Position numbers and translations under genes: made by a program | Notes under the pieces: generated by a model | Database searches by the model: none | Seen by the model: the letters and a program-made list of their open reading frames with translations, nothing else | What the model was told of the DNA's origin: nothing | Shown here: positions 34,441 to 43,322 of the stretch, piece by piece | How the letters are laid out: every line of letters begins with the position of its first letter | Position numbering within the stretch: the first letter of the stretch is position 1 | Assembly (NCBI GenBank): GCA_020638055.1 | Contig: JACKJH010000003.1 | Coordinates: 558,001 to 622,000, forward strand | Reading direction: 5' to 3' | Source: Hyphomicrobiaceae bacterium | GTDB lineage: Bacteria > Pseudomonadota > Alphaproteobacteria > Rhizobiales > Hyphomicrobiaceae | Length of the DNA stretch: 64,000 bases

Positions 34441-36107
34441 AGGGCGAAAAAATAGAAATTTTGAGAGATACGTCGGGCGCCAATGAAGGAGACGTAATAA
34501 TTCGTCTCGTTGGCTTGTTTGAGTTGCCCGGCAGTCCTGTATTCAGGATCGAGCCTTTGGACGAAGATGCAAGCGAAGGTGGAACACCAGACTGGCCCCA
34601 GGGAGAGCTCACGGCTCGCCACATGCGTGTCGGCGACACCGGGGTCGAACTGATTGTCGGTGCAGATGTGGTGGATGCGCCTGCGTTGCTTCCCGGTACA
34701 CCCGTAGCCATTTCGGTTCCCTCCGCATCACTTCGCCAAGAGCTGAGGTGGCCGACATTGATACCTGTAAAGAGTTCAAAGCGGAGTGTCGTCGTGGTCA
34801 GTGCTGAAAAACGTCGTGCCGAAATTGCCGCTCGTGCGAAGGCACGGCGTGCGGAACTTGAAAACATGGCCGCGGTGCGGTTGGCGGCCGAAGCGGCAGC
34901 CAGTGCTGCGCGTGGGAAGAGCCAGACAGAGCCAACAGCCACCCCTGTTGCCGCCGAGGAAAGTCTTTCCCGCCTCGATTCCAAGCGCAAGGGCGCAGTG
35001 AAATTGGTATCCTCGCGCGACACCAACGAAGCCCGCGCCAGTTTAAGAATGCCCAGCCCGTCTGCAGGCGTAGAGCCCGTGGTCTCATCCGCCGCCGCGC
35101 CTATCCTTCCGCCTTTGCCAAAAACCGCTTCTACCATCCCAATGGCGCGGGCGGCTGCGCAAGCATTGCCAGACAGGATGAACGCATCTTCACCGTTGTC
35201 GGCGCCAAGGCGGGAAATGGCAGGACCAATTCCCGCGCCGGGCACACCAGCAGAGTTTTCATTGCCGGGCTTCCCACCTGATCCAACAGACATGGCGGCT
35301 GCCAAACCTTTGAATGCGCTAGAACCGAAACGCGCTCCCCCGCCTAAGCCGCCTCAAATCGACCCGCCTCCGGTTCCCGCGCGGCAGGCACCATCGGCAT
35401 CACATCTTGCCGTACATGCAAATAACAGTGGTCCACCCATGCCGCCGGATACGCCGCGCTTCTTGACGCGCCCCGGCAATGACAGCGCCAATCCGCCGAA
35501 CTTCATGCGTGCGTTCACTCTGGGGTTTCTCGTCGCTGGGGTGCTGGCACTTGTTTCAACGTTCGCCATGAAAAGTGACATGTTGCATGGCGACGCTGGA
35601 AGTGCAGCCCTCACCAGCCAGGTCGTGGCGCAAAAACCAGAAGACACCTTGAAGACTCTGAGTGCGGTTTTGGCTGTTCCCGATGTTTCCAATAACGGTG
35701 CGGATGCATCGAATGTTGATTTGGCAGGAGCGCTCAATCGCGCTGACGAACTGCTGTCAGCGGGCCCCGATGCCGACAAGGAAGAGGCCAAGTATTGGTT
35801 GCGGCGAGCCTTGGCCCAAGGTTTGAGCGAAAAGCGGATGGTGTGGGCCTTGACGCAGTTGGGCACGCTGTACGCTGCGCCTGCATCCGGCGCGCCCGAC
35901 TATGCTGCCGCTCGCACGGTGTGGGAGCTGGCAGCCGCGCAGGGCGACCCCGTTGCCCTTTGCTTCCTTGCAGCAATACACGAGCACGGCCTGGGTGTGC
36001 CCGCTGATGAGGTGCACGCATTGGTGCTCTACCGAAATGCCAAAGCCGAAGGCGGTTGCAAAGACGTCGATTCGTCCATCAAGCGCTTGTCGAAGGGAAC
36101 ACCATGA
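34437..36107 (+). CDS. One-pass membrane protein with C-terminal Sel1-like repeats
   Basis: Protein of 556 residues starting at GTG 34437, overlapping srfC. Residues 1-110 form a beta-rich domain (GDVIIRLVGLFELPGSPVFR). A charged helix (RAEIAARAKARRAELENMAA) and a long Pro/Ala-rich region (about 200-350) follow. One membrane helix lies at about 356-380 (RAFTLGFLVAGVLALVSTFA). The periplasmic part (about 430-550) has Sel1/TPR-like units (EEAKYWLRRALAQGLSEKRM, AARTVWELAAAQGDPVALCF, HEHGLGVPADEVHALVLYRN). The layout suits a link between the cytoplasmic SrfB/SrfC pair and the envelope. Its stop overlaps the next start (ATGA). Confidence 0.75.
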   Translation: MKGEKIEILRDTSGANEGDVIIRLVGLFELPGSPVFRIEPLDEDASEGGTPDWPQGELTARHMRVGDTGVELIVGADVVDAPALLPGTPVAISVPSASLRQELRWPTLIPVKSSKRSVVVVSAEKRRAEIAARAKARRAELENMAAVRLAAEAAASAARGKSQTEPTATPVAAEESLSRLDSKRKGAVKLVSSRDTNEARASLRMPSPSAGVEPVVSSAAAPILPPLPKTASTIPMARAAAQALPDRMNASSPLSAPRREMAGPIPAPGTPAEFSLPGFPPDPTDMAAAKPLNALEPKRAPPPKPPQIDPPPVPARQAPSASHLAVHANNSGPPMPPDTPRFLTRPGNDSANPPNFMRAFTLGFLVAGVLALVSTFAMKSDMLHGDAGSAALTSQVVAQKPEDTLKTLSAVLAVPDVSNNGADASNVDLAGALNRADELLSAGPDADKEEAKYWLRRALAQGLSEKRMVWALTQLGTLYAAPASGAPDYAAARTVWELAAAQGDPVALCFLAAIHEHGLGVPADEVHALVLYRNAKAEGGCKDVDSSIKRLSKGTP

Positions 36108-37582
36108 CCGCAAGAGTTCGCGGGGTAGCTGCGGCATGGGCAATATTGTCCCTGCCGTTATCGTTCACGTTGCTGGCATGCAGCACTCCTGCATACGCAC
36201 AAGGTAATCTTCCCTCGTTCGTTGACGAGCGGCGTCTGCCACAAAACAACGAATCCCCACAAAAGGAATCTCCAGACAAGCTGCAACGCCTTCAGCAGGA
36301 ACAGGAACGGCTGAAGGCTGAAACCGAAGCGCGTCGCAAAGCAGAAGAAGAAGCTGAGCGTCAGCGCGCGTCGCAGGAGGAAAAGGCCAATCAGGCAGCG
36401 GCTGAGCAACAGCGAAAAGCGGACGAAGAGGCCACTCGTCAGCGCGCCGCCGAGGAAGAAGAGCGCGCCAGGCAGGCCGCGGAAGCCGAACGTCAGCGCC
36501 AGGCTGAGGAAGAGGCCACCCGTCAGCGCGCCGCCGAGGAAGAAGCGCGCGCCAGGCAGGCTGCGGAAGCCGAACGTCAACGCCAGGCTGAGGAAGAGGC
36601 CGCTCGTCAACGTGCTGCCGAGGAAGAAGAACGCGCCAGGCAGGCTGCGGAAGCCGAACGTCAACGCCAGGCTGAGGAAGAGGCCGCTCGTCAACGTGCT
36701 GCCGAGGAAGAAGAACGCGCCAGGCAGGCTGCGGAAGCCGAACGTCAGCGTCAGGCTGAGGAAGAGGCAGCTCGCCAACGCGCTGCCGCGCAACAGCGTG
36801 AAGCTGGAAACGCTGCCGCTGGCCAGCTCGCTGGGCGCATGGCCGGTGGCACAGCGTGCCGCGACGTTGAACTCAAAGGCACACCCCAGCCGGCAGCACG
36901 CATCGAAATCAAGGTCGTCTCCAAGTGCCTGGCGGGCCGGTCCGTAATCATCGCCTATGGCAACTATGAATTCGTTCGCAAGGTCGGCGCGGATGGAACG
37001 ATGACAATGCTGTTGGATATGTTCGAGGCCAACGCGCCGCTCGCGTTGAAACTTGATGACGGCACGACGATGAACATCGATACGACCGGTGTCGACTATT
37101 CCGGCATTTCAAAGGTTGCCGTGCTATGGACCGCTCCCGTCAATCTCGATCTGCACGCACATGAGTATTTGGCACCACGAGGCACACCGGGTCACGTTTG
37201 GTCCAAGGCTCCTGGCAGTTTGGAGAACGCACTCCAGGCAGCCGGTAGCGGAAAGCGGGCCCGCGGCTTCATCAGCATGGATGACAACGGCAAGGGGCCG
37301 GGCCTGCATGCTGAGGTGTATACGTTCTTGCACAATCCGGCCCAGAGGAACGGGGCCATAACGCTGTTAATCGATTATGAAACGCGTGGTGATGTGCCCG
37401 AGCCTCCCTATTGCGGAGACGGTGAATTGGCTCAGATCGAAGCTCATGTAATGCGCCTCCGGCCCGGCGGTGGTTTAGAAAAGGAAACTGTGCGGCTTGG
37501 GCCTGCGCCATGCGGTCAGAAAATTCCAGAGGCGCAACGATTCAACAGCGATACCTTGAGCGATCTTGTGGCAAAAGGTTGA
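36104..37582 (+). CDS. Secreted coiled-coil protein with TolA-like repeats
   Basis: Protein of 492 residues from the start at 36104, overlapping the preceding stop. A signal peptide is followed by LLAC at about 23-26, which fits a lipoprotein box; ordinary cleavage after AYAQ is the alternative. Residues 55-245 form a highly charged coiled coil that includes four nearly identical 28-residue repeats (112-223). The C-terminal domain (about 255-492) is beta-rich with several Cys residues (CRDVELKGTPQPAARIEIKV, PVNLDLHAHEYLAPRGTPGH) and is not recognised. The layout recalls TolA: long periplasmic helix plus a terminal binding domain. Fourth gene of the coupled srfB operon. Confidence 0.75.
   Translation: MTARVRGVAAAWAILSLPLSFTLLACSTPAYAQGNLPSFVDERRLPQNNESPQKESPDKLQRLQQEQERLKAETEARRKAEEEAERQRASQEEKANQAAAEQQRKADEEATRQRAAEEEERARQAAEAERQRQAEEEATRQRAAEEEARARQAAEAERQRQAEEEAARQRAAEEEERARQAAEAERQRQAEEEAARQRAAEEEERARQAAEAERQRQAEEEAARQRAAAQQREAGNAAAGQLAGRMAGGTACRDVELKGTPQPAARIEIKVVSKCLAGRSVIIAYGNYEFVRKVGADGTMTMLLDMFEANAPLALKLDDGTTMNIDTTGVDYSGISKVAVLWTAPVNLDLHAHEYLAPRGTPGHVWSKAPGSLENALQAAGSGKRARGFISMDDNGKGPGLHAEVYTFLHNPAQRNGAITLLIDYETRGDVPEPPYCGDGELAQIEAHVMRLRPGGGLEKETVRLGPAPCGQKIPEAQRFNSDTLSDLVAKG
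36437..36772 (+). repeat. Four 84-bp tandem repeats in the coiled-coil gene
   Basis: Four in-frame 84-base units encode RQRAAEEE[E/A]RARQAAEAER followed by QRQAEEEA[T/A]. Units 3 and 4 are almost identical at DNA level. Such repeats can gain or lose units by slippage and so vary the length of the coiled coil. Confidence 0.9.
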
Positions 37583-37641
37583 TTAATGAAGATTGGCGCC
37601 GGACGCTTGGTTCGGGCCGCGTTTTTTTAAGGAGAGTATCA

Positions 37642-39252
37642 ATGTGGAGTTCGGGGCGTCGCCGTTTTTTCTCGCTGCTGGCGGCGATGGTTTTGGGTGG
37701 GTTGGCAAGTGGTAACGCTGCAGCCGAAGACGCGACGCTTCGCTTCAAGGGAGGCGGATTCGAGGTCACTGGCAATGTCTTGTCCTACGACGGCCGCCAA
37801 TACGAGATAAAATCGGACGTTCTGGGTCTGATGACATTGGACGCAGATAGGTTTGACTGCGTGTCTGGTGGTTGTCCAAGTGCGCCGATGCGCGCAGCCC
37901 CTTCAGCAGCGGTGGCTCCGGCTGGCAACCTGGGAACCACCAATTGGGAAGGCGGAAGTGGCATCGGCACCGATTACATGCCGCAGCTTCTAAAGGCCTA
38001 CGCCGACAGTCGGGGCCTGACCGTGGAACGCACGATCGGCGCTGACAAACGCGACATCGAGCTTAAATTGAAATCAACTGACGGCAAAACAGTCGGGGAA
38101 TTCAATGTCCGGCGTCGTGGCGTTTCGACTGGCTACAAGGACCTGGCAAACGGTTCTGTTGATCTTGTCTGGACAAGTGCGCGAATGACGGATGCGCAGG
38201 CGCAGGGCCTGGTCGCCTTGGGCGTGCCGGACTTGCGCGTTCCAGGCAATGAACATGTGTTCGCTCTGGATTCGATGGTCGTCCTCGTCGCAAATGACAA
38301 CCCGGCGGTGTCTATTTCGGAAGAAAACCTCGCCAAGATCTATTCAGGCCAGATTACCGACTGGTCCGAACTGGGTTTGCCCGCCGGTAAGATCAACGTC
38401 TATGCACCGGTTGATGGCATGGGGCTCTTGATGCACTTCAAGAACACCGTCCTGACACCGCGCAACATGAATATTCGCGATGATGCTACCCGCCTTGGAA
38501 CAGTTGTAGAGTGGTCGGACAAGGTTGCCACTGACCCCTTGGGAATATCATTCAACTTCATTGGCTACATTCGTAATGCGCGCGCCCTCAACATCGAGTC
38601 GCCGTGTGGCCTCGTCTCCGTCCCGACCACGTTCTCAACCAAGACGGAAGAATTCCCGATGGCGCGCCGGCTTTATTTCTACACCCGCGGCCGGCCGCAG
38701 AACCGCCTCGCTCAGGAACTGTTGGACTTTGCATTGTCCGCCGAGGGCCAGGGCGTTTTGAAGTCGGCCAACTTTGTCGATCAATCACCAGAGCTTCTGG
38801 GCTTTCGCGAACAAGGCACGCGCATCGCATACGCACTCAATGTTCCCGCGGAAGATTTCGATTTCGCGATGATGCGGCAGCTCATCACCGACATTACCGA
38901 TGCGCGCCGTTTGACGACGACATTCCGTTTCGAGTCGGCCTCCGCTCGTCTCGATACGAAGGCAGTGCAGGACGTTGGGCGCCTGGCGTCGTTTCTGGCA
39001 CAGGATGCCTACCGCGATAAACGCATAGCTTTGTTGGGGTTTGCCGATTCACGCGGTCCTTTCCCCAAGAATACCGAGCTCTCACTTGCGCGCGCCACCA
39101 CGGTACGGCAGGCCCTCGTCGCAACCGCCGCAGGAAAGCAACTCGCCAACCGCGTGGTCGCCAAGGGCTATAGCGAACTTGCACCGGTTGCCTGCAATGA
39201 CAGCGACGTAGGCCGTGAATTCAACCGTCGCGTTGAGGTTTGGCTTTATTGA
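37642..39252 (+). CDS. PstS-like substrate-binding / OmpA fusion protein
   Basis: Protein of 536 residues from ATG 37642, chosen for the GGAGAG ribosome site and the signal peptide (about 1-28, ending GNAAA). A small domain follows (GFEVTGNVLSYDGRQYEIKS, with Cys pair). Residues about 105-400 resemble phosphate-type ABC substrate-binding proteins (FALDSMVVLVANDNPAVSIS, NLAKIYSGQITDWSELG). The C-terminal 110 residues are an OmpA-like peptidoglycan-binding domain (RIALLGFADSRGPFPKNTEL, SLARATTVRQAL, REFNRRVEVWLY). No transporter genes are nearby, so a role as sensor or as wall-anchored receptor is more likely than uptake. It lies 59 bases after the coiled-coil gene and probably belongs to the same transcript. 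Confidence 0.85.
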   Translation: MWSSGRRRFFSLLAAMVLGGLASGNAAAEDATLRFKGGGFEVTGNVLSYDGRQYEIKSDVLGLMTLDADRFDCVSGGCPSAPMRAAPSAAVAPAGNLGTTNWEGGSGIGTDYMPQLLKAYADSRGLTVERTIGADKRDIELKLKSTDGKTVGEFNVRRRGVSTGYKDLANGSVDLVWTSARMTDAQAQGLVALGVPDLRVPGNEHVFALDSMVVLVANDNPAVSISEENLAKIYSGQITDWSELGLPAGKINVYAPVDGMGLLMHFKNTVLTPRNMNIRDDATRLGTVVEWSDKVATDPLGISFNFIGYIRNARALNIESPCGLVSVPTTFSTKTEEFPMARRLYFYTRGRPQNRLAQELLDFALSAEGQGVLKSANFVDQSPELLGFREQGTRIAYALNVPAEDFDFAMMRQLITDITDARRLTTTFRFESASARLDTKAVQDVGRLASFLAQDAYRDKRIALLGFADSRGPFPKNTELSLARATTVRQALVATAAGKQLANRVVAKGYSELAPVACNDSDVGREFNRRVEVWLY

Positions 39253-39422
39253 ATCTGGAACAACTCCCGTGAGTGGTTTGGGCACTTGGGATGCGGGAAG
39301 GAGTGTCCAAGCCAATGCGGGTAAAGTTCCAGGCAGGATGTTGTGCGGGAAGCTAAGAGCAGCTGTTAAGGACGAGGCGCCAGCTAAAGTAGGGCAGACT
39401 GGCGCAACCCGAGGAAGAGAAC

Positions 39423-40469
39423 ATGAATTCTACAGCCTTCGTGCGCCATGCCGCGATCGCCTGCATCGCCGCTGCGGCAGTGTTGCATTGCACGCCAGGC
39501 ATTGCGCAGCAACAACCCAAGACAACACCCAGTGCTTCGGCGGCCTGGGTGCCGACCAAGCCGATCGAATTTGTCGTCATGGCGGGCAAGGGTGGAGGCG
39601 CGGACAAAGCCGTGCACTTCATAGCCGAGGCAATGGCCAAGGAGAAGTTGGTTCCTGTGACGTTTGACATCGTCAACAAGCCAGGCAAGTCGGGCGGAGA
39701 GGCGATGGCCTACTTGAATTCGAAAAAGGGCGACAACCACACGATAATGTTCACACTGAACAGCTTCTACACCACGCCATTGCGCCAACCCGAACTTGGT
39801 GTCGACATATCCGATTTTACGCCAATTGGCAGACTCGCCGAGGACGTGTTTCTCCTGTGGGTGAACTCCGACAGGAAAGACATCAACACAATTGATGATT
39901 TCGTAAAGGCGGCGCAGTCCAAAGGCTCCCAATGGGTTATGAGCGGCACCGGCCAGGGCGCAGAGGATTCCATGCTGACTGATTTCCTCAATGCAACCTA
40001 CGATCTGAAAATGACCTATAGAGCGTTGAAGGGCGGTGGTGCGGTCGCTAAAGAGCTAGTCGAGAAAAAAGCCGACTCAACAGTGAACAATCCCTCTGAA
40101 CAAGCCAAGTACTACGCGGAAGGCCTCACCAAACCAATCGTGGTGTTCACCAGCAAGCGGTTGCCCGCTTACCAGAAGATACCGGCTCTTCGCGAAACCG
40201 GCATGGACTTCCAATACTTCATGCAACGCTCCGTTGTGGGTGCGCCGGGCATGTCCAAGGCGGCTCAAGCCTACTATCAGCAACTGTTCAAGAAATTTTT
40301 CGCAAGTGCCGCGTGGCAGGGGTACCGCGAGAAGAACAGCCTCGGCGGAGATTTTCTAACCGGCGACGCGCTGCGTAATTATTGGATGAAAGAGCGTGAG
40401 AAACATGCGCGCTGGAAAATGGCGCTCGAAATCATGCTCTTGAAAGGTGCAGCAGGTGGCAAACGCTGA
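39423..40469 (+). CDS. Orphan TctC/Bug-type substrate-binding protein
   Basis: Protein of 348 residues with a signal peptide (about 1-28, ending GIAQQ) and the family layout of tripartite tricarboxylate transporter receptors: PIEFVVMAGKGGGADKAVHF, the long linker after VPVTFDIVNKPGKSGGEAMA, and the C-terminal helix near EREKHARWKMALEI. The family binds carboxylates or other small anions in the periplasm. No TctA or TctB membrane gene is present in the window, so it is an orphan, as is common for this family. AGGAAGAG precedes the start. It lies 170 bases after the PstS/OmpA gene and may be co-transcribed. Confidence 0.87.
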   Translation: MNSTAFVRHAAIACIAAAAVLHCTPGIAQQQPKTTPSASAAWVPTKPIEFVVMAGKGGGADKAVHFIAEAMAKEKLVPVTFDIVNKPGKSGGEAMAYLNSKKGDNHTIMFTLNSFYTTPLRQPELGVDISDFTPIGRLAEDVFLLWVNSDRKDINTIDDFVKAAQSKGSQWVMSGTGQGAEDSMLTDFLNATYDLKMTYRALKGGGAVAKELVEKKADSTVNNPSEQAKYYAEGLTKPIVVFTSKRLPAYQKIPALRETGMDFQYFMQRSVVGAPGMSKAAQAYYQQLFKKFFASAAWQGYREKNSLGGDFLTGDALRNYWMKEREKHARWKMALEIMLLKGAAGGKR

Positions 40470-40555
40470 TCTTGTGAAGTCACTGTTGCTACATGAGGTG
40501 CGTCGATGCGAACGCCATAAGCTCTGCAAATCGTGACAACAGCAAGCATCAACCG

Positions 40556-40927
40556 CTATCGCGGCGCCCAATGCATCACAATCTTGCGGATCAGGAATTC
40601 GCGCCAATGAAAGTCGGAGCCGCGCTCCTGGTTGCAGGCATGACACGCTGCAACCGTGAACGTCTTGGTGTGCCGTGCGTCCTTTGTTGGGAACAAATGC
40701 TCTATCGTGACCCGCCGCGCCGGCAAGGGGCACGTGATGTTGCTGTCATTTGGAAGTTCCATAAGCTGGCCGCAATAAAAGCACATCCCTTCTTGTTCCA
40801 GATACAGTCGCATATATCGTTGCGGGCGCGGACGCGGCGCGTTTTGCGGTTGCGGCCTGCTACGCTTCCTTAACAGCTTGTTTTTGTGCGGCAAACCGGC
40901 CCTGGGTGGATAGCGGGTGTTGGTCAA
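40556..40927 (-). CDS. HNH endonuclease family protein
   Basis: Up to 123 residues from a TTG start at 40927 (AGAGGG upstream) or 85 from ATG 40813. The core has a zinc knuckle GMCFYCGQ, the catalytic VTIEHLFPT (the His-containing HN-type motif) and the second knuckle ACHACNQERG. Small HNH proteins of this kind are nicking or cutting nucleases, often linked with mobile DNA or restriction. It stands alone between the TctC gene and a divergent cytochrome gene. Specificity unknown. Confidence 0.8.
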   Translation of the reverse strand: MTNTRYPPRAGLPHKNKLLRKRSRPQPQNAPRPRPQRYMRLYLEQEGMCFYCGQLMELPNDSNITCPLPARRVTIEHLFPTKDARHTKTFTVAACHACNQERGSDFHWREFLIRKIVMHWAPR

Positions 40928-41138
40928 ATCGCCCTCTCATGAAATCGTAGTGCTTCAGACCAAAGTTTTGGTTCCGAATGCCGCGTGGTTTGCTCACGTT
41001 GTCGCAAGTTGATTTTGCATGTTGAGGGATTTTTGCACATTGTCGGCCGCGCCGTGCGCGGGCAATCGTGTTGCGGTTGAACTTCTGGGATGTCGTGACT
41101 ATTTGGCCGCAAAGACAATCAGATGACATGAGGCTGTG

Positions 41139-41888
41139 ATGGCGAGTACACAAACAGCGATTGAGCATGAGATCTCGGCAAAAGGCGAGGCAAAGGTTGT
41201 TGCGTGGGATCTGCCGATCCGGTTGTTTCACTGGACGCTTGTCGCCCTTTTGATTTTTGCGTGGGTCAGCTACCGATACGCGGAAGACATGGGCGACTAT
41301 CTTTTGAAAATGCATCGCTGGAATGGGCTCGCCATCCTGACGCTGCTTTTCTGGCGCGTGATGTGGGGCTTCGCCGGATCTTCCACTGCGCGTTTTGCAA
41401 ATTTCGTAAAGGGTCCAATCACTGCGATTGGTTATGGGCGGGATCTTGTGACAGGCGGCACGCGCCGGTTCCTTGGGCATAATCCGCTTGGCGCAGCCAT
41501 GGTGATGGTCATGCTCGCGGTGGTTCTGGCGCAGGCGATGCTTGGGCTTTTCACCGTCGAACACAACGGTCTGACGGCCGGTCCGCTTTACCGCCTCGTC
41601 GAAGAATCGACCAGGAAGTGGGCCTCGCACTTGCACAGTTTGAATTTCTGGAACGTGATGTTGCCTTTGATTGGTCTGCACATCGCGGCAAACATTTTTT
41701 ATGCGCTCGTCAAACGCGAACCTTTAATTCCCGCCATGTTCTCCGGCCGCAAACCAAAGGAGGCATATGCGGATGCGCCCCGTGCCGAAATACCAGCTCG
41801 ACCGATGTTGCGCGCGGCAGTGTTGCTGGCCCTGGCCGCGTTGATCGTACTTGGCACCATCCGTCTTCTGGCTGGCCGGTTGATATAG
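41139..41888 (+). CDS. Cytochrome b561-type membrane protein
   Basis: Protein of 249 residues from ATG 41139. Four or five membrane helices: RLFHWTLVALLIFAWVSYR (early), AILTLLFWRVMWGFAG, MVMVMLAVVLAQAMLGLFTV, FWNVMLPLIGLHIAANIFYA and a last one near the C-terminus (AAVLLALAALIVLGTIRLLA). Histidines in FHWT, MHRWNG, SHLHS and GLHIAAN are suitable haem ligands, as in the cytochrome b561/Ni-Fe hydrogenase b-subunit family. It probably passes electrons between quinone and a periplasmic c-type partner, which is not encoded here. Three repeats of family A follow immediately. Confidence 0.88.
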   Translation: MASTQTAIEHEISAKGEAKVVAWDLPIRLFHWTLVALLIFAWVSYRYAEDMGDYLLKMHRWNGLAILTLLFWRVMWGFAGSSTARFANFVKGPITAIGYGRDLVTGGTRRFLGHNPLGAAMVMVMLAVVLAQAMLGLFTVEHNGLTAGPLYRLVEESTRKWASHLHSLNFWNVMLPLIGLHIAANIFYALVKREPLIPAMFSGRKPKEAYADAPRAEIPARPMLRAAVLLALAALIVLGTIRLLAGRLI

Positions 41889-41894
41889 GCCAGA

Positions 41895-42116
41895 GCATTT
41901 TCCGACGAAGTGGATACCGGTTCGTCGTAGAAAATGCGACGAAACAAGAAGCCAGAGCATTTTCCGACGAAGTGGATACCGGTTCGTCGTAGAAAATGCG
42001 ACGAAACAAGAAGCCAGAGCATTTTCCGACGAAGTGGACGCCGGTTCGTCGTAGAAAATGCGACAAACCAAAAAGTTGGCGCGCTGATCTGATTCGATCA
42101 GATCGAAACGCGCTCT
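41895..42116. repeat. Three tandem 44-bp repeats plus hairpin
   Basis: Family A copies at 41895-41938, 41957-42000 and 42019-42062, exactly 62 bases apart and differing by few bases, then a family B hairpin at 42079-42116 with arms altered to GATCTGATTCGATCAGATC. The compensating changes in both arms show selection for the hairpin. Confidence 0.92.
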
Positions 42117-42215
42117 ATCCTTGAGGGATCTTGCAGCCCTGTCCCCGCCGGAACAGCGCACCCGCCGTTGCAGGACTACTGTTCAAGCATCAACCTTGAA
42201 CTGGAGCTTGTGGCC

Positions 42216-43079
42216 ATGACCACCGCAAAAGATACCACCTATCGCATTAAAGGCGGCCCTGTCGGCGTTCTTTTGATTCACGGTCTGGCCGGAACACCGG
42301 TTGAAATGCGCTACGTCGCGCATGGTTTGGCTCGTGCAGGCTACACCGTGCATTGTCCCCTGATCGCGGGCCACGGCGGCTCGCAAGCCGACATCAAGGC
42401 AGCCACCTGGCAAGACTGGCTTCAAAGCGCCGAACTCGCACTCGATGAGCTGCGCAAGGAATGCGACGTCGTGATTTGTTCGGGCCTTTCCACCGGCGCA
42501 TTGCTCAGCCTGATGCTGGCGGCCAAGCACCCTGGCAAAGTTCAAGGCACCGCCCTGCTGGCCCCTACATTATGGCTCAACGGCTGGATGATTCCGTGGT
42601 ACGCGCAGCTTTTCCGCCTGGTGCGCCATAGCTGGGTCGCTAATTTGTTTACGTTCCCCGATATCGAACCGCACGGGATCAAGGATGACCGTATCCGCGA
42701 CTTCATCCGCAAGGCGCTCAGCAGTGACGACACCTCGGTAGGCGGACTCCCCGAAACGCCCGGCGTCGCCGTCCTTGAGCACCATCGTCTCGTCAACAAC
42801 CTGTTGCCCCAGCTCGACCAGGTTGAGCAGCCCGCATTGATCGTGCACCCTCGCGACGACGACTACGCCGACCTCAACAACTCTTGGCATTTGCAAAAGA
42901 AACTCAAGGGCATGGTCGACATGGTGGTGCTCAATGATAGCTACCACATCGTCACCGTCGACCGTCAGCGCCACGTTGTCGTTGAGCGTATGGTAGGCTT
43001 TGTCGACCGGCTTGCCGGCCAACTTGCCGGACGTGCAAAGACGGCAGTGACCGCAACCATCACCTCCTCCGCAGCTTGA
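42216..43079 (+). CDS. Alpha/beta hydrolase (carboxylesterase / monoacylglycerol lipase type)
   Basis: Protein of 287 residues from ATG 42216 (GGAG at 42203); an in-frame start at 42168 would add 16 residues. The oxyanion-hole segment LLIHGLAGTPVEMRYVAHGL, nucleophile in CSGLSTGA (Ser near 92), Asp in VHPRDDDYADL (near 214) and His in DSYHIVTVD (near 244) give a complete catalytic triad. The fold and motif order match esterases of the Est30/monoacylglycerol lipase kind. Substrate unknown; cytoplasmic. Not obviously in an operon. Confidence 0.87.
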   Translation: MTTAKDTTYRIKGGPVGVLLIHGLAGTPVEMRYVAHGLARAGYTVHCPLIAGHGGSQADIKAATWQDWLQSAELALDELRKECDVVICSGLSTGALLSLMLAAKHPGKVQGTALLAPTLWLNGWMIPWYAQLFRLVRHSWVANLFTFPDIEPHGIKDDRIRDFIRKALSSDDTSVGGLPETPGVAVLEHHRLVNNLLPQLDQVEQPALIVHPRDDDYADLNNSWHLQKKLKGMVDMVVLNDSYHIVTVDRQRHVVVERMVGFVDRLAGQLAGRAKTAVTATITSSAA

Positions 43080-43102
43080 CACCCAACCCATGGGAACTGC
43101 AA

Positions 43103-43133
43103 AGGCCGGACCCGCGCCCCGCGAGTCCGGCCT
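43103..43133 (+). terminator. Terminator of the hydrolase gene
   Basis: A 9-bp perfect stem (AGGCCGGAC / GTCCGGCCT, loop 13) 24 bases after the stop, followed by CATTGTG and not by a clear T-run. Confidence 0.6.
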
Positions 43134-43322
43134 CATTGTGCGCAAGAAAAATAGATCAATAAAAACAGTGTGTTGAATATTTTTCGTCCGGCTGTTCCGG
43201 CTGGAACAGCCGGGCTTTGTTGGAACGGGCATCCTCTCATCAAGTCAAGAGCGAGACGTTCTCGCCAACCGCACAACCTACGAAGCGCCACAGCGTTTCA
43301 GCGCCACATCAAGGAGCCCGCC

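Noticed and set aside
36158..36793. Antisense frame of 211 codons with repeated LSLALTFGFRSLPGA units
   Set aside because: It is the mirror of the 84-bp coiled-coil repeats on the plus strand.
40860..41681. Antisense frame of 273 codons opposite the cytochrome b561 gene
   Set aside because: His/Arg/Gln-rich with no recognisable domain; the plus-strand gene has clear membrane helices and haem ligands.
41895..42062. Regularly spaced repeats that might suggest a CRISPR array
   Set aside because: Only three copies, the spacers are nearly identical to each other, and the unit is a dispersed palindrome found elsewhere without any cas gene.
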